A DNA stretch of 64,000 nucleotides from Embleya scabrispora DSM 41855 (GTDB taxonomy: Bacteria > Actinomycetota > Actinomycetes > Streptomycetales > Streptomycetaceae): the NCBI RefSeq assembly GCF_000372745.1, contig NZ_KB889662.1, positions 124,001-188,000 on the forward strand. The letters are read 5' to 3'. This document shows positions 9,646-16,843 of the stretch, piece by piece (within the stretch, counting starts at the first letter, position 1; each line of letters starts with the position of its first letter). Both the position numbers and the translations under genes were made by a program. The notes beneath the pieces are model-generated. The model was not told the DNA's origin and searched no databases. It worked only from the letters and a program-made list of their open reading frames with translations.

Positions 9646-10929
9646 CTATGTTACCGGAGAGTAATAGGAGCCTAGTGCCGGCCGCTCACACTTGTCACCG
9701 GTGCGGGGACCGAACGAGAGCAAGGTCACCGGGGCGCCCAGCTCGGCGGCGACGAATTCCGGCCACTGCGCCGGCGCGGGCGCAGCCCGCAGTACCGGCC
9801 GCGCGGCGAACATGTGCCCGGTCAGCCGCTCGGCACGCGCGAGGTCGGGCACCGGGCCCACCGAAGGTTCCACGCCCTCGTACGACCCGGCCACGGCCAC
9901 GCCCGCGCGCCCGAGGACATCCGCGTGGGTGAGCGCCAAGCCGTGCACTCCCCCGCACACCGCGACCGCGTACCGATGCGCCGGCACGTCGAAGTGGCCG
10001 ACCCGGAAGGCGCCCTGCCACCGCCCGGTCCCGTTGTGCGGGTCCGGCAGCGCGGCGGTCAGCGCCGCGTCCTCGGTGGGCAGCGGCCCCGCGCCGTGCC
10101 GCGTCGTGTAGGTGCGCAGCACGCCGAGCCGGTACAGCGCCTCGCCCGCCTCGGCGGCCAGTGTCTCGGCGTTCGCGAAGGTCGTGGTCGACCACGTCGT
10201 GTACGGATGGAACCCGTGCCACTCGTCCAGCAGCACACCCTGCGCGCCCTCGAAGACCACCGGGCCGCCGCGCAGCAGCTCGCGCGCGTACGCGCGATCC
10301 ACCATCCGCACCGCCCGCCCGAAGCCCAGGAAGGCCGCCACGCACGCCGACACGTCCGGACCCAGGGGTGTCCCGAATTCGGCGCTCAGCGCGTCCCGTA
10401 CGGCCGTCAACCGGCGGCGCAGCAGCCCCGGCGAGGCGCAGTCCCCCACCCGCGGCGCGTCCTGCGGGTGGGCCAGCGCGAACGCCGCCGTCTCGCCCAC
10501 CCCCATCCCGCACGACCCGTGCCGGTGCGCCCCGCGCGCCAGCTCCCGGGCCCGGTTGGCCGCCGCGTGGTACGGCGTGGTCAACAGCGCCTCCCGGTCC
10601 GCGGTCAGCAGCGCGAGCGGCTCGGGCACGCCGAGCGCGCGCAGGTGCTCGGCCTCGGCGGCCAGCGCGAGCGGGTCCACCAGCATGAACCGGGACAGAT
10701 GGGTGCGGGTGCCCGGGGTGAAGGTGCCGGAGCCGAACTGGGCGAACGTGTGGTGCCGGCCGTCGTCGGTGACCACGTTGTGCGCGGCCTGCGCACCGCC
10801 GTTGAAGCGCACCACGGCGTGCACCGGCTGCCCCTCCTCGCGCGCTCGCGCGCACAACCGGTCCACCGTGGTGCCCTTGCCCGCGTCGCCGAACCCCAGG
10901 TCGACGACCGCGATATGACGTGGTGTCAC
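9646..10929 (-). CDS. adenylosuccinate synthetase-like protein with altered active site
   Basis: 427 aa from GTG at 10929, which overlaps the stop of the vWA gene by 4 bp (GTGA). The frame upstream belongs to the vWA gene's shadow. The PurA fold is evident: GFGDAGKGTTVD aligns with the GDEGKGK loop and keeps the catalytic Asp (residue 15). VVRFNGGAQAAHN aligns with GGHNAGHT and keeps the second His (residue 50) but loses the first His. GVLRTYTTRHGAGPLPTED and ALTHADVL match later PurA blocks. The aspartate-binding arginine loop (TGRPRRCGW in true PurA) is here TGRWQGAFRVG. It is therefore probably a ligase of the PurA superfamily with a different acceptor, not housekeeping PurA. Last gene of the four-gene operon. 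Confidence 0.85.
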   Translation of the reverse strand: MTPRHIAVVDLGFGDAGKGTTVDRLCARAREEGQPVHAVVRFNGGAQAAHNVVTDDGRHHTFAQFGSGTFTPGTRTHLSRFMLVDPLALAAEAEHLRALGVPEPLALLTADREALLTTPYHAAANRARELARGAHRHGSCGMGVGETAAFALAHPQDAPRVGDCASPGLLRRRLTAVRDALSAEFGTPLGPDVSACVAAFLGFGRAVRMVDRAYARELLRGGPVVFEGAQGVLLDEWHGFHPYTTWSTTTFANAETLAAEAGEALYRLGVLRTYTTRHGAGPLPTEDAALTAALPDPHNGTGRWQGAFRVGHFDVPAHRYAVAVCGGVHGLALTHADVLGRAGVAVAGSYEGVEPSVGPVPDLARAERLTGHMFAARPVLRAAPAPAQWPEFVAAELGAPVTLLSFGPRTGDKCERPALGSYYSPVT

Positions 10930-11930
10930 AGACGCGGGGTGCCCGCGTCGCCGGTGCCGTCCAGCCCGGGCAGCGAGCCGGAGACGGCCACCCCGCCGCC
11001 GGTGCGGGCGTAGGAGGCCAGCGCCTTGGAGACGTTGGCGACCTGCGCCGTGGCGCCCACCTCGCGCAGGTGCTCCAAGCCCTCGTCCAGGTCGATCGCG
11101 TCCTCGGCGAGGCCGATGGTCAGCGCGATCGTCTCGCAGACGCCGTCCGGGTCGTCGAGTTCGATCACGTTCTGCCGCAGCAGGCCCTTCCACTCGCCGA
11201 GCACCTCGGCGTCGCCCACGTAGGACGAACCGGCCGGGAGGATGTAGTAGACCTCGTACACGCGCTGCAATTCGGCCAGGATCCGCTCGATCGGTATGTC
11301 CTCGGCGAGGTCGTCGCCGATGAATTCCTTCACCTCGGCGCGGCGCACCTTGCGGTAGGGCATCTCGTCGCCGATCACGAACAGGTAGCCGCGCTTGCCG
11401 CGCTTGTCGTGGCAGTCGATCGAGGTGTGCCGGGCCATGAAGTACAGGGCCAGTTCGTACGATTCGCGCTTTTGCCCGCCGCCGCCGCCCTCCAGAAGGA
11501 TGTTGCCGAGCTGGTCGTCCATCCGGTTGTCCGACTCGAACTGACCGATCTGCAACGGAACCCGATCGCAGGTCGCGTCGCCGATCGCGCCGAACATGAT
11601 CTGCGGGTCCTGCACGTAGCCCTTGCGCAGCAGCAGGCCGAACAGCTCGGGCAGCTTGGTCTGCAGGGTCTGCGGAACCCGCAACATCGAACCGGTCACG
11701 TCGAAGAGCACCGAGATGGCCAGCGACGTGGGGTGCTCGTCGCTGTCCCGGCTCTCGCGCGTGCCCGCCTGCCCCGGGTCCAGGTCGTCGTGCGCCTTCC
11801 AGGCGCTGTGCGGCGTGCTCCGCTTGGTGACGTGGTCGTAGTGGAACGCACTGCGGCCGGCGGCCGCGTTGTAGCTCTGTGCCGCGTCGTAGACGTTGGT
11901 GGACCAGTTGCCACTGCCCATGGTGCTCAC
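10926..11930 (-). CDS. vWA-domain protein
   Basis: 334 aa, cytosolic (no signal peptide or membrane segment). A von Willebrand A fold starts near residue 70, with the MIDAS metal site DVTGSM at 77-82 and a later GAIGDATCD as probable second MIDAS loop. ELFGLLLRKGYVQDPQIMFG and YLFVIGDEMPYRKV belong to the same fold. The C-terminal ~60 residues are helical and end in a Gly-rich tail. Such proteins scaffold metal-dependent assemblies, as TerY does in Ter systems. It is 58 bp downstream of the J-domain/kinase gene and overlaps the PurA-like start by 4 bp, so co-expression is expected. GTG start with a weak GGGGA. Confidence 0.85.
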   Translation of the reverse strand: MSTMGSGNWSTNVYDAAQSYNAAAGRSAFHYDHVTKRSTPHSAWKAHDDLDPGQAGTRESRDSDEHPTSLAISVLFDVTGSMLRVPQTLQTKLPELFGLLLRKGYVQDPQIMFGAIGDATCDRVPLQIGQFESDNRMDDQLGNILLEGGGGGQKRESYELALYFMARHTSIDCHDKRGKRGYLFVIGDEMPYRKVRRAEVKEFIGDDLAEDIPIERILAELQRVYEVYYILPAGSSYVGDAEVLGEWKGLLRQNVIELDDPDGVCETIALTIGLAEDAIDLDEGLEHLREVGATAQVANVSKALASYARTGGGVAVSGSLPGLDGTGDAGTPRL

Positions 11931-11988
11931 TCCCCGATCAAGGCGTTGGGATCTGTACGCGGGGTCGGCCGTGCGGGCCGACCCGGCG

Positions 11989-13203
11989 CTATACGGAATC
12001 GACCGGCTTGGCGCCGGTGCGGGCGGTGCCGGCGCCGGCTGCCGGGCCCTTGGACTCGCGGCGCGTGGGCATCGCGAACGGCCGGAAGCGGCGCGGGCCG
12101 TAGAGCTTGCCGAGCAGTTCGTCCAGTTCGCCGAGCAGCTTCCACGCGTCGTGCGGGCGACGGGCGGGAGCGGGCAGCGAGCAGCCTCGGGCGAAGCGCA
12201 GCAGCGGCTTGGGCGCGTCCGCGGCGAGCAGGCCGGTCATGCACCGGGTCGCCATGTACACGTCGGCGGCGGTCTCCGGCGGCTGCTTGCCGGGGATCTC
12301 CGGCGGATACAGGTCCGCGTGCCGATCGATCATCGCGGGCACGTGCTCGACCGCCTTGGCGCGCAGGATCGCCTCCGGCCGGTCGGCGTCGCCCGGGCCG
12401 TCGAGCAGCACCGAGTAGCACCAGTCGACCAGGACCAGTCCGTGCTCGCGCGGGTGGATCAGCACGTGGTCGGGGGTGATCGCGCCGTGCACGACGCCGG
12501 CCCGGTGCGCGTATCCGATCGCGACCAGCAGGCGGCGCCACATCCAGGCCACGTCGCGCGCGTCCAGGCCGTCCGGGTACGCCTCGCGCACCTCGGTCAA
12601 CGAGCGGAAGCCACGCACCCGTTCGAGTACGTTGGCGCGCCGCTCGACGCCGCTCTTGGCGTCCCGGTGCCGGAAGGTCTCGATCAGCCGGGGCACGTAG
12701 TTCGCGTACTGGGGGTCACCCTCGCGGGCGATCCGCTCCAGCGCGGTGGCCTCGCGCTCCATCAGGTCGTTGTCGCTCACCGATCGCGGCAGCTTGAGCA
12801 ACGCCCGTGCCTCGCCGTCGTCCTCGGCCCGGTAGCCGACCTTGTACAGCGTGGCGATGTCGCCGCTCGCGCGCTCCTCGCCGACCGAGTAGACCCGGCG
12901 CTTGGTGGTGATCACCACCTGACGACCGGTCACGCCGGTGATGTCCTGCTGATAGCGGTTCCACAGCTCGCCCAGGTCGGTGAACGCGCGGGCGGCCTCG
13001 GCTCGTCGATCGGTGGGCGCGGTGTCCGGGTGGAGCAGGCGGGCGAGTTGGCGGTAGGTGCGGTTGCCGGCTCGCAGGCATGCCTCCGGTGTGCCGTCGT
13101 AGGGCCCGAAGACGCCCTGCGGATCCGGCGCGCCGCTCAGCAGGTCGAGCGCGGCCGCGAAGGTCGTGGGGGTGGTCGAGGTGGTGCCGGGCGTCCTTGT
13201 CAT
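11989..13203 (-). CDS. J-domain-like / degenerate Ser-Thr kinase fusion
   Basis: 404 aa from ATG at 13203, which overlaps the Nudix stop by 4 bp (ATGA). Residues ~15-87 resemble a J domain, with YRQLARLLHPD placing HPD at 58-60 and a following amphipathic helix. Residues ~100-370 are a eukaryotic-type kinase fold: the VAIK lysine is probably Lys137 (ARALLKLPR). The catalytic loop reads HGAITPDHVL at 239-248 in place of HRDLKPENLL, so the catalytic Asp, the Lys and the Asn are all replaced. DFG is reduced to VDW (Asp260). This looks like a pseudokinase or non-standard phosphotransferase recruited by a J-like module. No transmembrane helix is seen. Confidence 0.82.
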   Translation of the reverse strand: MTRTPGTTSTTPTTFAAALDLLSGAPDPQGVFGPYDGTPEACLRAGNRTYRQLARLLHPDTAPTDRRAEAARAFTDLGELWNRYQQDITGVTGRQVVITTKRRVYSVGEERASGDIATLYKVGYRAEDDGEARALLKLPRSVSDNDLMEREATALERIAREGDPQYANYVPRLIETFRHRDAKSGVERRANVLERVRGFRSLTEVREAYPDGLDARDVAWMWRRLLVAIGYAHRAGVVHGAITPDHVLIHPREHGLVLVDWCYSVLLDGPGDADRPEAILRAKAVEHVPAMIDRHADLYPPEIPGKQPPETAADVYMATRCMTGLLAADAPKPLLRFARGCSLPAPARRPHDAWKLLGELDELLGKLYGPRRFRPFAMPTRRESKGPAAGAGTARTGAKPVDSV

Positions 13204-14054
13204 CGGGAGTCCTCCTCCGGGGACGGGCGCAGCAGCGCCGGGTGCAGCAGACGTGCGGGGCCCGCGCGGTACAGCCGGGCGCGGCGACCGCCGCGAGCCC
13301 CGCCGCGCGCGGTGGTGGCGCCGGTGTCCTCGACGAAGCCGGGCACCGACAGCACCTTGCGATGGAAGTTGCCGGCGTGCATGGGCTGTCCCCACACCGC
13401 CTGGTAGACCTCGCGCAGTTCGGTGATGGTGAACTCCTCACCCGCGAACGCGGTGGCCAGTGGTGAGTATTCGAGCTTGGCGCGGGCGCGCTCCAGGCCG
13501 TCGGCGAGGATGCGCGCGTGGTCGAAGGCCAGCGTGTTCGGATCGACCTCGGCGACCGGCACCCACGACGCGTGTGCGGCGTCGCCGCCGGCGGTCGGGT
13601 CGGGCAGGTCCGGCGCGAAGGCCAGGTGCGCGACCGAGACCACGCGCATCCTCGGATCGCGCCCGGGCGCGCCGTAGGTGCCCAGTTGTTCGAGGTGGAC
13701 CCGGTCGAGCCGGGCACCGGCGGCGAGCCCGGTCTCCTCGGCCAGTTCGCGCTCGGCGGCCTCGCCGAGGTCCTCCTCGTGCCGGGTGCCGTCCGCCCCG
13801 TCCACCGGCCGCACGAAGCCGCCGGGCAGCGCGAGTCGGCCCGCGAAGGGCATCTCGCCGCGCCGCACGAGCAGCACGTGCAGTGCCTTGGGCGGATCCT
13901 CGCCGGTGCCGTCCGGGTCGGTGTCCGCCCGGCCGGCGCCGCCGAGTCGGCGAATCGTCAGCGCGACGATGTCGACGGTCACCGCGATCGGGTCCCAGGC
14001 TCTGGGATCGTAGGACGCGAGCCAGTCGCGTTCGGTGGTGGCGGTGTCGGCCAT
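13200..14054 (-). CDS. Nudix domain / winged-helix (NrtR-like) protein
   Basis: 284 aa from ATG at 14054 behind GGAGGG. Residues ~20-170 are a Nudix domain with an intact signature end (RELAEETGL); relative to the consensus there is a ~10-residue insertion after the leading glycines (LPGGFVRP). Residues ~185-235 (KLEYSPLATAF, EFTITELREVYQAVWG, NFHRKVL) are the winged-helix DNA-binding domain typical of NrtR, which senses ADP-ribose and related NAD metabolites. The tail is Arg/Gly-rich. An intact Nudix box leaves open that it is also a hydrolase. First gene of the operon; a palindrome upstream at 14155-14173 is a candidate autoregulatory site. Confidence 0.87.
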   Translation of the reverse strand: MADTATTERDWLASYDPRAWDPIAVTVDIVALTIRRLGGAGRADTDPDGTGEDPPKALHVLLVRRGEMPFAGRLALPGGFVRPVDGADGTRHEEDLGEAAERELAEETGLAAGARLDRVHLEQLGTYGAPGRDPRMRVVSVAHLAFAPDLPDPTAGGDAAHASWVPVAEVDPNTLAFDHARILADGLERARAKLEYSPLATAFAGEEFTITELREVYQAVWGQPMHAGNFHRKVLSVPGFVEDTGATTARGGARGGRRARLYRAGPARLLHPALLRPSPEEDSR

Positions 14055-14136
14055 GTCGCACTTCCCTCCGATGTGCCTACTGCGATGCACGTCCGACGCG
14101 GCCCCGGCGGTTCACGTTCCCGACACCGACTCGACG

Positions 14137-14175
14137 GTTGTTCTCCGAATGAGATGTTCTTAGGTTGAGAACAAC
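14137..14175. promoter_or_regulatory. candidate operator in Nudix/hydrolase divergent region
   Basis: The 9-bp arms GTTGTTCTC (14137-14145) and GAGAACAAC (14167-14175) are an exact inverted repeat. A tighter near-palindrome, TGTTCTTAGGTTGAGAACA, occupies 14155-14173. It lies between the divergent starts at 14054 and 14319, suited to control both. I infer that the NrtR-like protein binds it; the motif has not been compared with known NrtR sites. Confidence 0.6.
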
Positions 14176-14318
14176 ATACACCGCGACCCGAACACCGGCG
14201 AGGGGGTTATCCCTCGAAGAGTCGCCTCCCTCTGGTAGGCATGGGCGATCCATTCGCCGCCCGCGTGCGGGCCACCGGCGGCGGCCCCGAACACCCGAGC
14301 AGATGCGGAGAAGGTGGC

Positions 14319-15140
14319 ATGTCCGATATGACCGGTCCCGACATGAACGCCGTCGTGGGCGAGCAGGACCTACTGCTCGTCACGCTCGACGCGCTGCGCT
14401 ACGACGTGGCCGTCGAACTCGCCGCGGCCGGCCGGCTGCCCAACCTCTCCCGGGTCCTGCCCGAGGGCGGCTGGCAGCGCCGGTACACCCCGGCCAGCCT
14501 CGCCTTCGCCGCGCACACCGCGTTCCTGGCGGGCTACCTGCCCACCCCGGCGGAGCCCGGCCCGCATCCGCGCCTGTTCGCCGCCCGGCTCGGCGACACC
14601 GAGTCCACGAACGCGCACACGTGGCTGTTCGACACCCCGGACCTGCCCAGCGCGCTGACCAAGGCCGGCTACCACACCGCCTGCATCGGCGGCGTCGGCT
14701 GCTTCGACAAGCAGGGCGCGCACGACTCGGTGCTGCCCGGCATGTTCGCCGAGAGCCACTGGGACCCCGAACTCGGCGTCACCTCACCGATCTCGTTCGA
14801 AGCCCAGGTCGCCCGCGCCGAACTGGTGGTCGGCGGCCTCGACCCGGATCGCCGGCTCTTCCTGCTCGTCGACGTCGCCGCCATCGCCCAACCGAACTGG
14901 TTCCACACCCCCGGCGCCACCGCCGCCGACGGCGACAACCGCGACACCCACGCCGCCGCGCTGGAGTACGTGGACCGGCACATCGGCCGGCTGTTTCGCG
15001 CGATGAGCTGCCGCAGGCCCTGCTTCGCGATCGTCACCGGCGACCACGGCACCGCCTACGACGAGCGCGCGGAGGCCGGCCGCGAGGTGGTGTGGACCGT
15101 CCCCTACGCACACTTCACGATGAGCCCCGGCGAGTGGTGA
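14319..15140 (+). CDS. alkaline-phosphatase-fold hydrolase, STM4013/SEN3800-like
   Basis: 273 aa from ATG at 14319, with GGAGAAGG 4 bp upstream; longer starts lack a binding site. The fold is that of the sulfatase/phosphatase superfamily: LLLVTLDALRYDVAVE gives the N-terminal metal Asp, SLAFAAHTAFLAGYLPTP supplies the nucleophile region, and AIVTGDHGTAYDE gives the C-terminal metal-binding DHG. The whole resembles the STM4013 family, normally encoded with two radical-SAM proteins and an ATP-grasp protein (STM4011, 4012, 4014). None of those is adjacent here. It is instead divergent from the Nudix-kinase-vWA-PurA-like operon. Substrate unknown. Confidence 0.8.
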   Translation: MSDMTGPDMNAVVGEQDLLLVTLDALRYDVAVELAAAGRLPNLSRVLPEGGWQRRYTPASLAFAAHTAFLAGYLPTPAEPGPHPRLFAARLGDTESTNAHTWLFDTPDLPSALTKAGYHTACIGGVGCFDKQGAHDSVLPGMFAESHWDPELGVTSPISFEAQVARAELVVGGLDPDRRLFLLVDVAAIAQPNWFHTPGATAADGDNRDTHAAALEYVDRHIGRLFRAMSCRRPCFAIVTGDHGTAYDERAEAGREVVWTVPYAHFTMSPGEW

Positions 15141-15225
15141 GCGCCGGTCGGCGAAGGCGCCTTGGACCCGCTCGTGGATCAAGTTGGCGAACCGAACGCG
15201 GATCCGGTAAGTTTTCGCCGCGCAG

Positions 15226-15301
15226 GCCCCAATAGCTCAGTCGGTAGAGCGTCTCCATGGTAAGGAGAAGGTCTACGGTTCGATTCCGTATTGGGGCTCC
15301 A
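15226..15301 (+). tRNA. tRNA-Thr (anticodon GGT)
   Basis: 76 nt cloverleaf. The acceptor arm GCCCCAA (15226-15232) pairs with TTGGGGC (15291-15297), discriminator T, and CCA is encoded. The anticodon stem TCTCC/GGAGA encloses ATGGTAA, giving anticodon GGT, which reads ACC. The T arm contains GGTTCGATTCC. A strong hairpin follows immediately. Confidence 0.96.
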
Positions 15302-15308
15302 GGCAAGC

Positions 15309-15340
15309 GAGAGGCCCCCCGGTCCGCCGGGGGGCCTCTC
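15309..15340 (+). terminator. intrinsic terminator after tRNA-Thr
   Basis: A perfect 14-bp stem, GAGAGGCCCCCCGG with CCGGGGGGCCTCTC, encloses the tetraloop TCCG and is followed by GTGTTTCG. It begins 7 nt after the encoded CCA. Confidence 0.9.
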
Positions 15341-15443
15341 GTGTTTCGCCGGTCCATCCCGGGGTGGACCGGGGTGAACGGGACCGGATCTTTCGCCGAC
15401 CTTTCACCGGCGCGCGGCGCCGAACGGCGCCGACCGGCACGGC

Positions 15444-16298
15444 TCAGCCGAACCGGGCCGTCAATCGGGCGTCCAGCCCGGCGAGATGGTCCCGCCCGTA
15501 CGGCCCGTTCTCCAACCCCGCCAGCAGCGCGGGCGGCAGGTCCTGGGCGTACTCCGCCGAGCAACTCGCCGCCGCCAGCGCGATGGTGGCCACCGTGTCC
15601 ACGTCGCCGGTGTACGCCACGCACGCCTGCAACAACGCGGCCGTGCCGGTGTGTGCGGCCAGCGCGGTGATCGCCGCGCGGGTGCTGTCCATACCCGGCG
15701 AGCCGACCTTGCCGCGCCACGGCCGCGCCCACACGGCCGGGTCCGTCGAGGCCGGCAACGTCGCCGCCAGCCACGTCGGCAACTCGGCGACCGGGCCCAG
15801 GTCGTACCGGCAGTAGTGCACCGCCAGCGCCGCCGCGGTCGCCGAGGTCATCCCGCCGAGTGTGCGGTGGGTGATCCGGGCCTGCAGCGCGGCCGTGCGG
15901 CGCACGTCGGCGAGATCCGGCAGCAGGCCCAGCACACCGGCGCGCATCGCCGCGCCGCTCTTGTCGCTTTCCGGCCGCAACACCTCCAGCAGCTCCGTGC
16001 CGTCGGCGACTTCCTCCAAAACACCCCGAAATCCCCGCGCGTATCCGGCGCGCGCGTCGCGCTTGTACGCCCGCACGAAAAGGTCCGCGAGCGCCGGTAT
16101 CCCGTGATCGTCGCCGAGCAACCATTCGGCGACCGCGATACTCATCTGCGTGTCGTCGGTGTATCGGCCGGGCAGCACGTCACGATGACGAGGATGCTGC
16201 ACATAACCGGCGAGTGTGTTGCCTCGCACGACGAACGGTCGATCCGCGTATTCGAACCCGGCTCCGTACGCGTCTCCGACCGCGAGTTCCACCAACAT
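15444..16298 (-). CDS. ADP-ribosylglycohydrolase family protein
   Basis: 284 aa from ATG at 16298; the longer frame upstream has no family match and no binding site. The ARH/DraG fold is shown by LAVGDAYGAGFEYA at the N-terminus, the metal-binding TDDT at 47-50 (RYTDDTQMSIAVAEWLL) and the C-terminal TGDVDTVATIALAAAS carrying the D-x-D-T metal ligands. These enzymes remove ADP-ribose from proteins, nucleic acids or small molecules using two metal ions. It is about 1.4 kb from the NrtR-like Nudix gene, on the same strand but separated by the divergent hydrolase and the tRNA. A functional link through ADP-ribose is possible but unproven. Confidence 0.92.
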   Translation of the reverse strand: MLVELAVGDAYGAGFEYADRPFVVRGNTLAGYVQHPRHRDVLPGRYTDDTQMSIAVAEWLLGDDHGIPALADLFVRAYKRDARAGYARGFRGVLEEVADGTELLEVLRPESDKSGAAMRAGVLGLLPDLADVRRTAALQARITHRTLGGMTSATAAALAVHYCRYDLGPVAELPTWLAATLPASTDPAVWARPWRGKVGSPGMDSTRAAITALAAHTGTAALLQACVAYTGDVDTVATIALAAASCSAEYAQDLPPALLAGLENGPYGRDHLAGLDARLTARFG

Positions 16299-16843
16299 CG
16301 GGACCACACCCTCCACTGCGGCGGTCCGCCGTCCATCCGTGGCGACGGCGCCCCACCTCGCCGACTCGAGCCGGTAGAGCGTACCGTTGCCCGGGGGCGG
16401 CAACCTGATGGTCCGTCAGTCGTCGCGTGGGGAGCCCTGCGTGCGCCGGAGTGCGAGGGCGTACGCCACAATTCGGTACGGACCCGCGCGCACCACCTGT
16501 CCCTCTCCGGAGTGATGCTCCTCGCGCCGCGTCCAACTGCAAGACGTTTCCGCGCCGCGGCGGATACCGTCAACGATGATCACGCGATCGTCGGGACATA
16601 CCGGAGGTACCAACCGGCTCGTCCGAACGGGTGATAACGGGTGATGTGGCTCGTTCACACGGCCGCTGGGGATTGTGGCCGGCTCGTCCGAGCGGCGACC
16701 GCACCGACATTGCACGGTGACGGATCGCCCCCGAGGAGGAAAGGTGGGGCGGTGGATCGACCATCGTGGGCGCCGGGCACAGCGTGCGTGCAGACGTGCC
16801 GGGGGACCGGCACGTGCGCCCGGACCACCGTGGGGAGCGCAGG
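16299..16843. other. intergenic region without recognised gene
   Basis: A divergent spacer between the ADP-ribosylglycohydrolase and the GGDEF-EAL gene. It must hold both promoters. AACGGGTGAT occurs twice in tandem at 16626-16635 and 16636-16645. Open frames here have no recognisable motif. Confidence 0.6.

Noticed and set aside
15226-15340. tRNA-Thr as integration site of a mobile element
   Set aside because: A perfect terminator follows directly, and I see no integrase gene or repeated 3' tRNA segment nearby.
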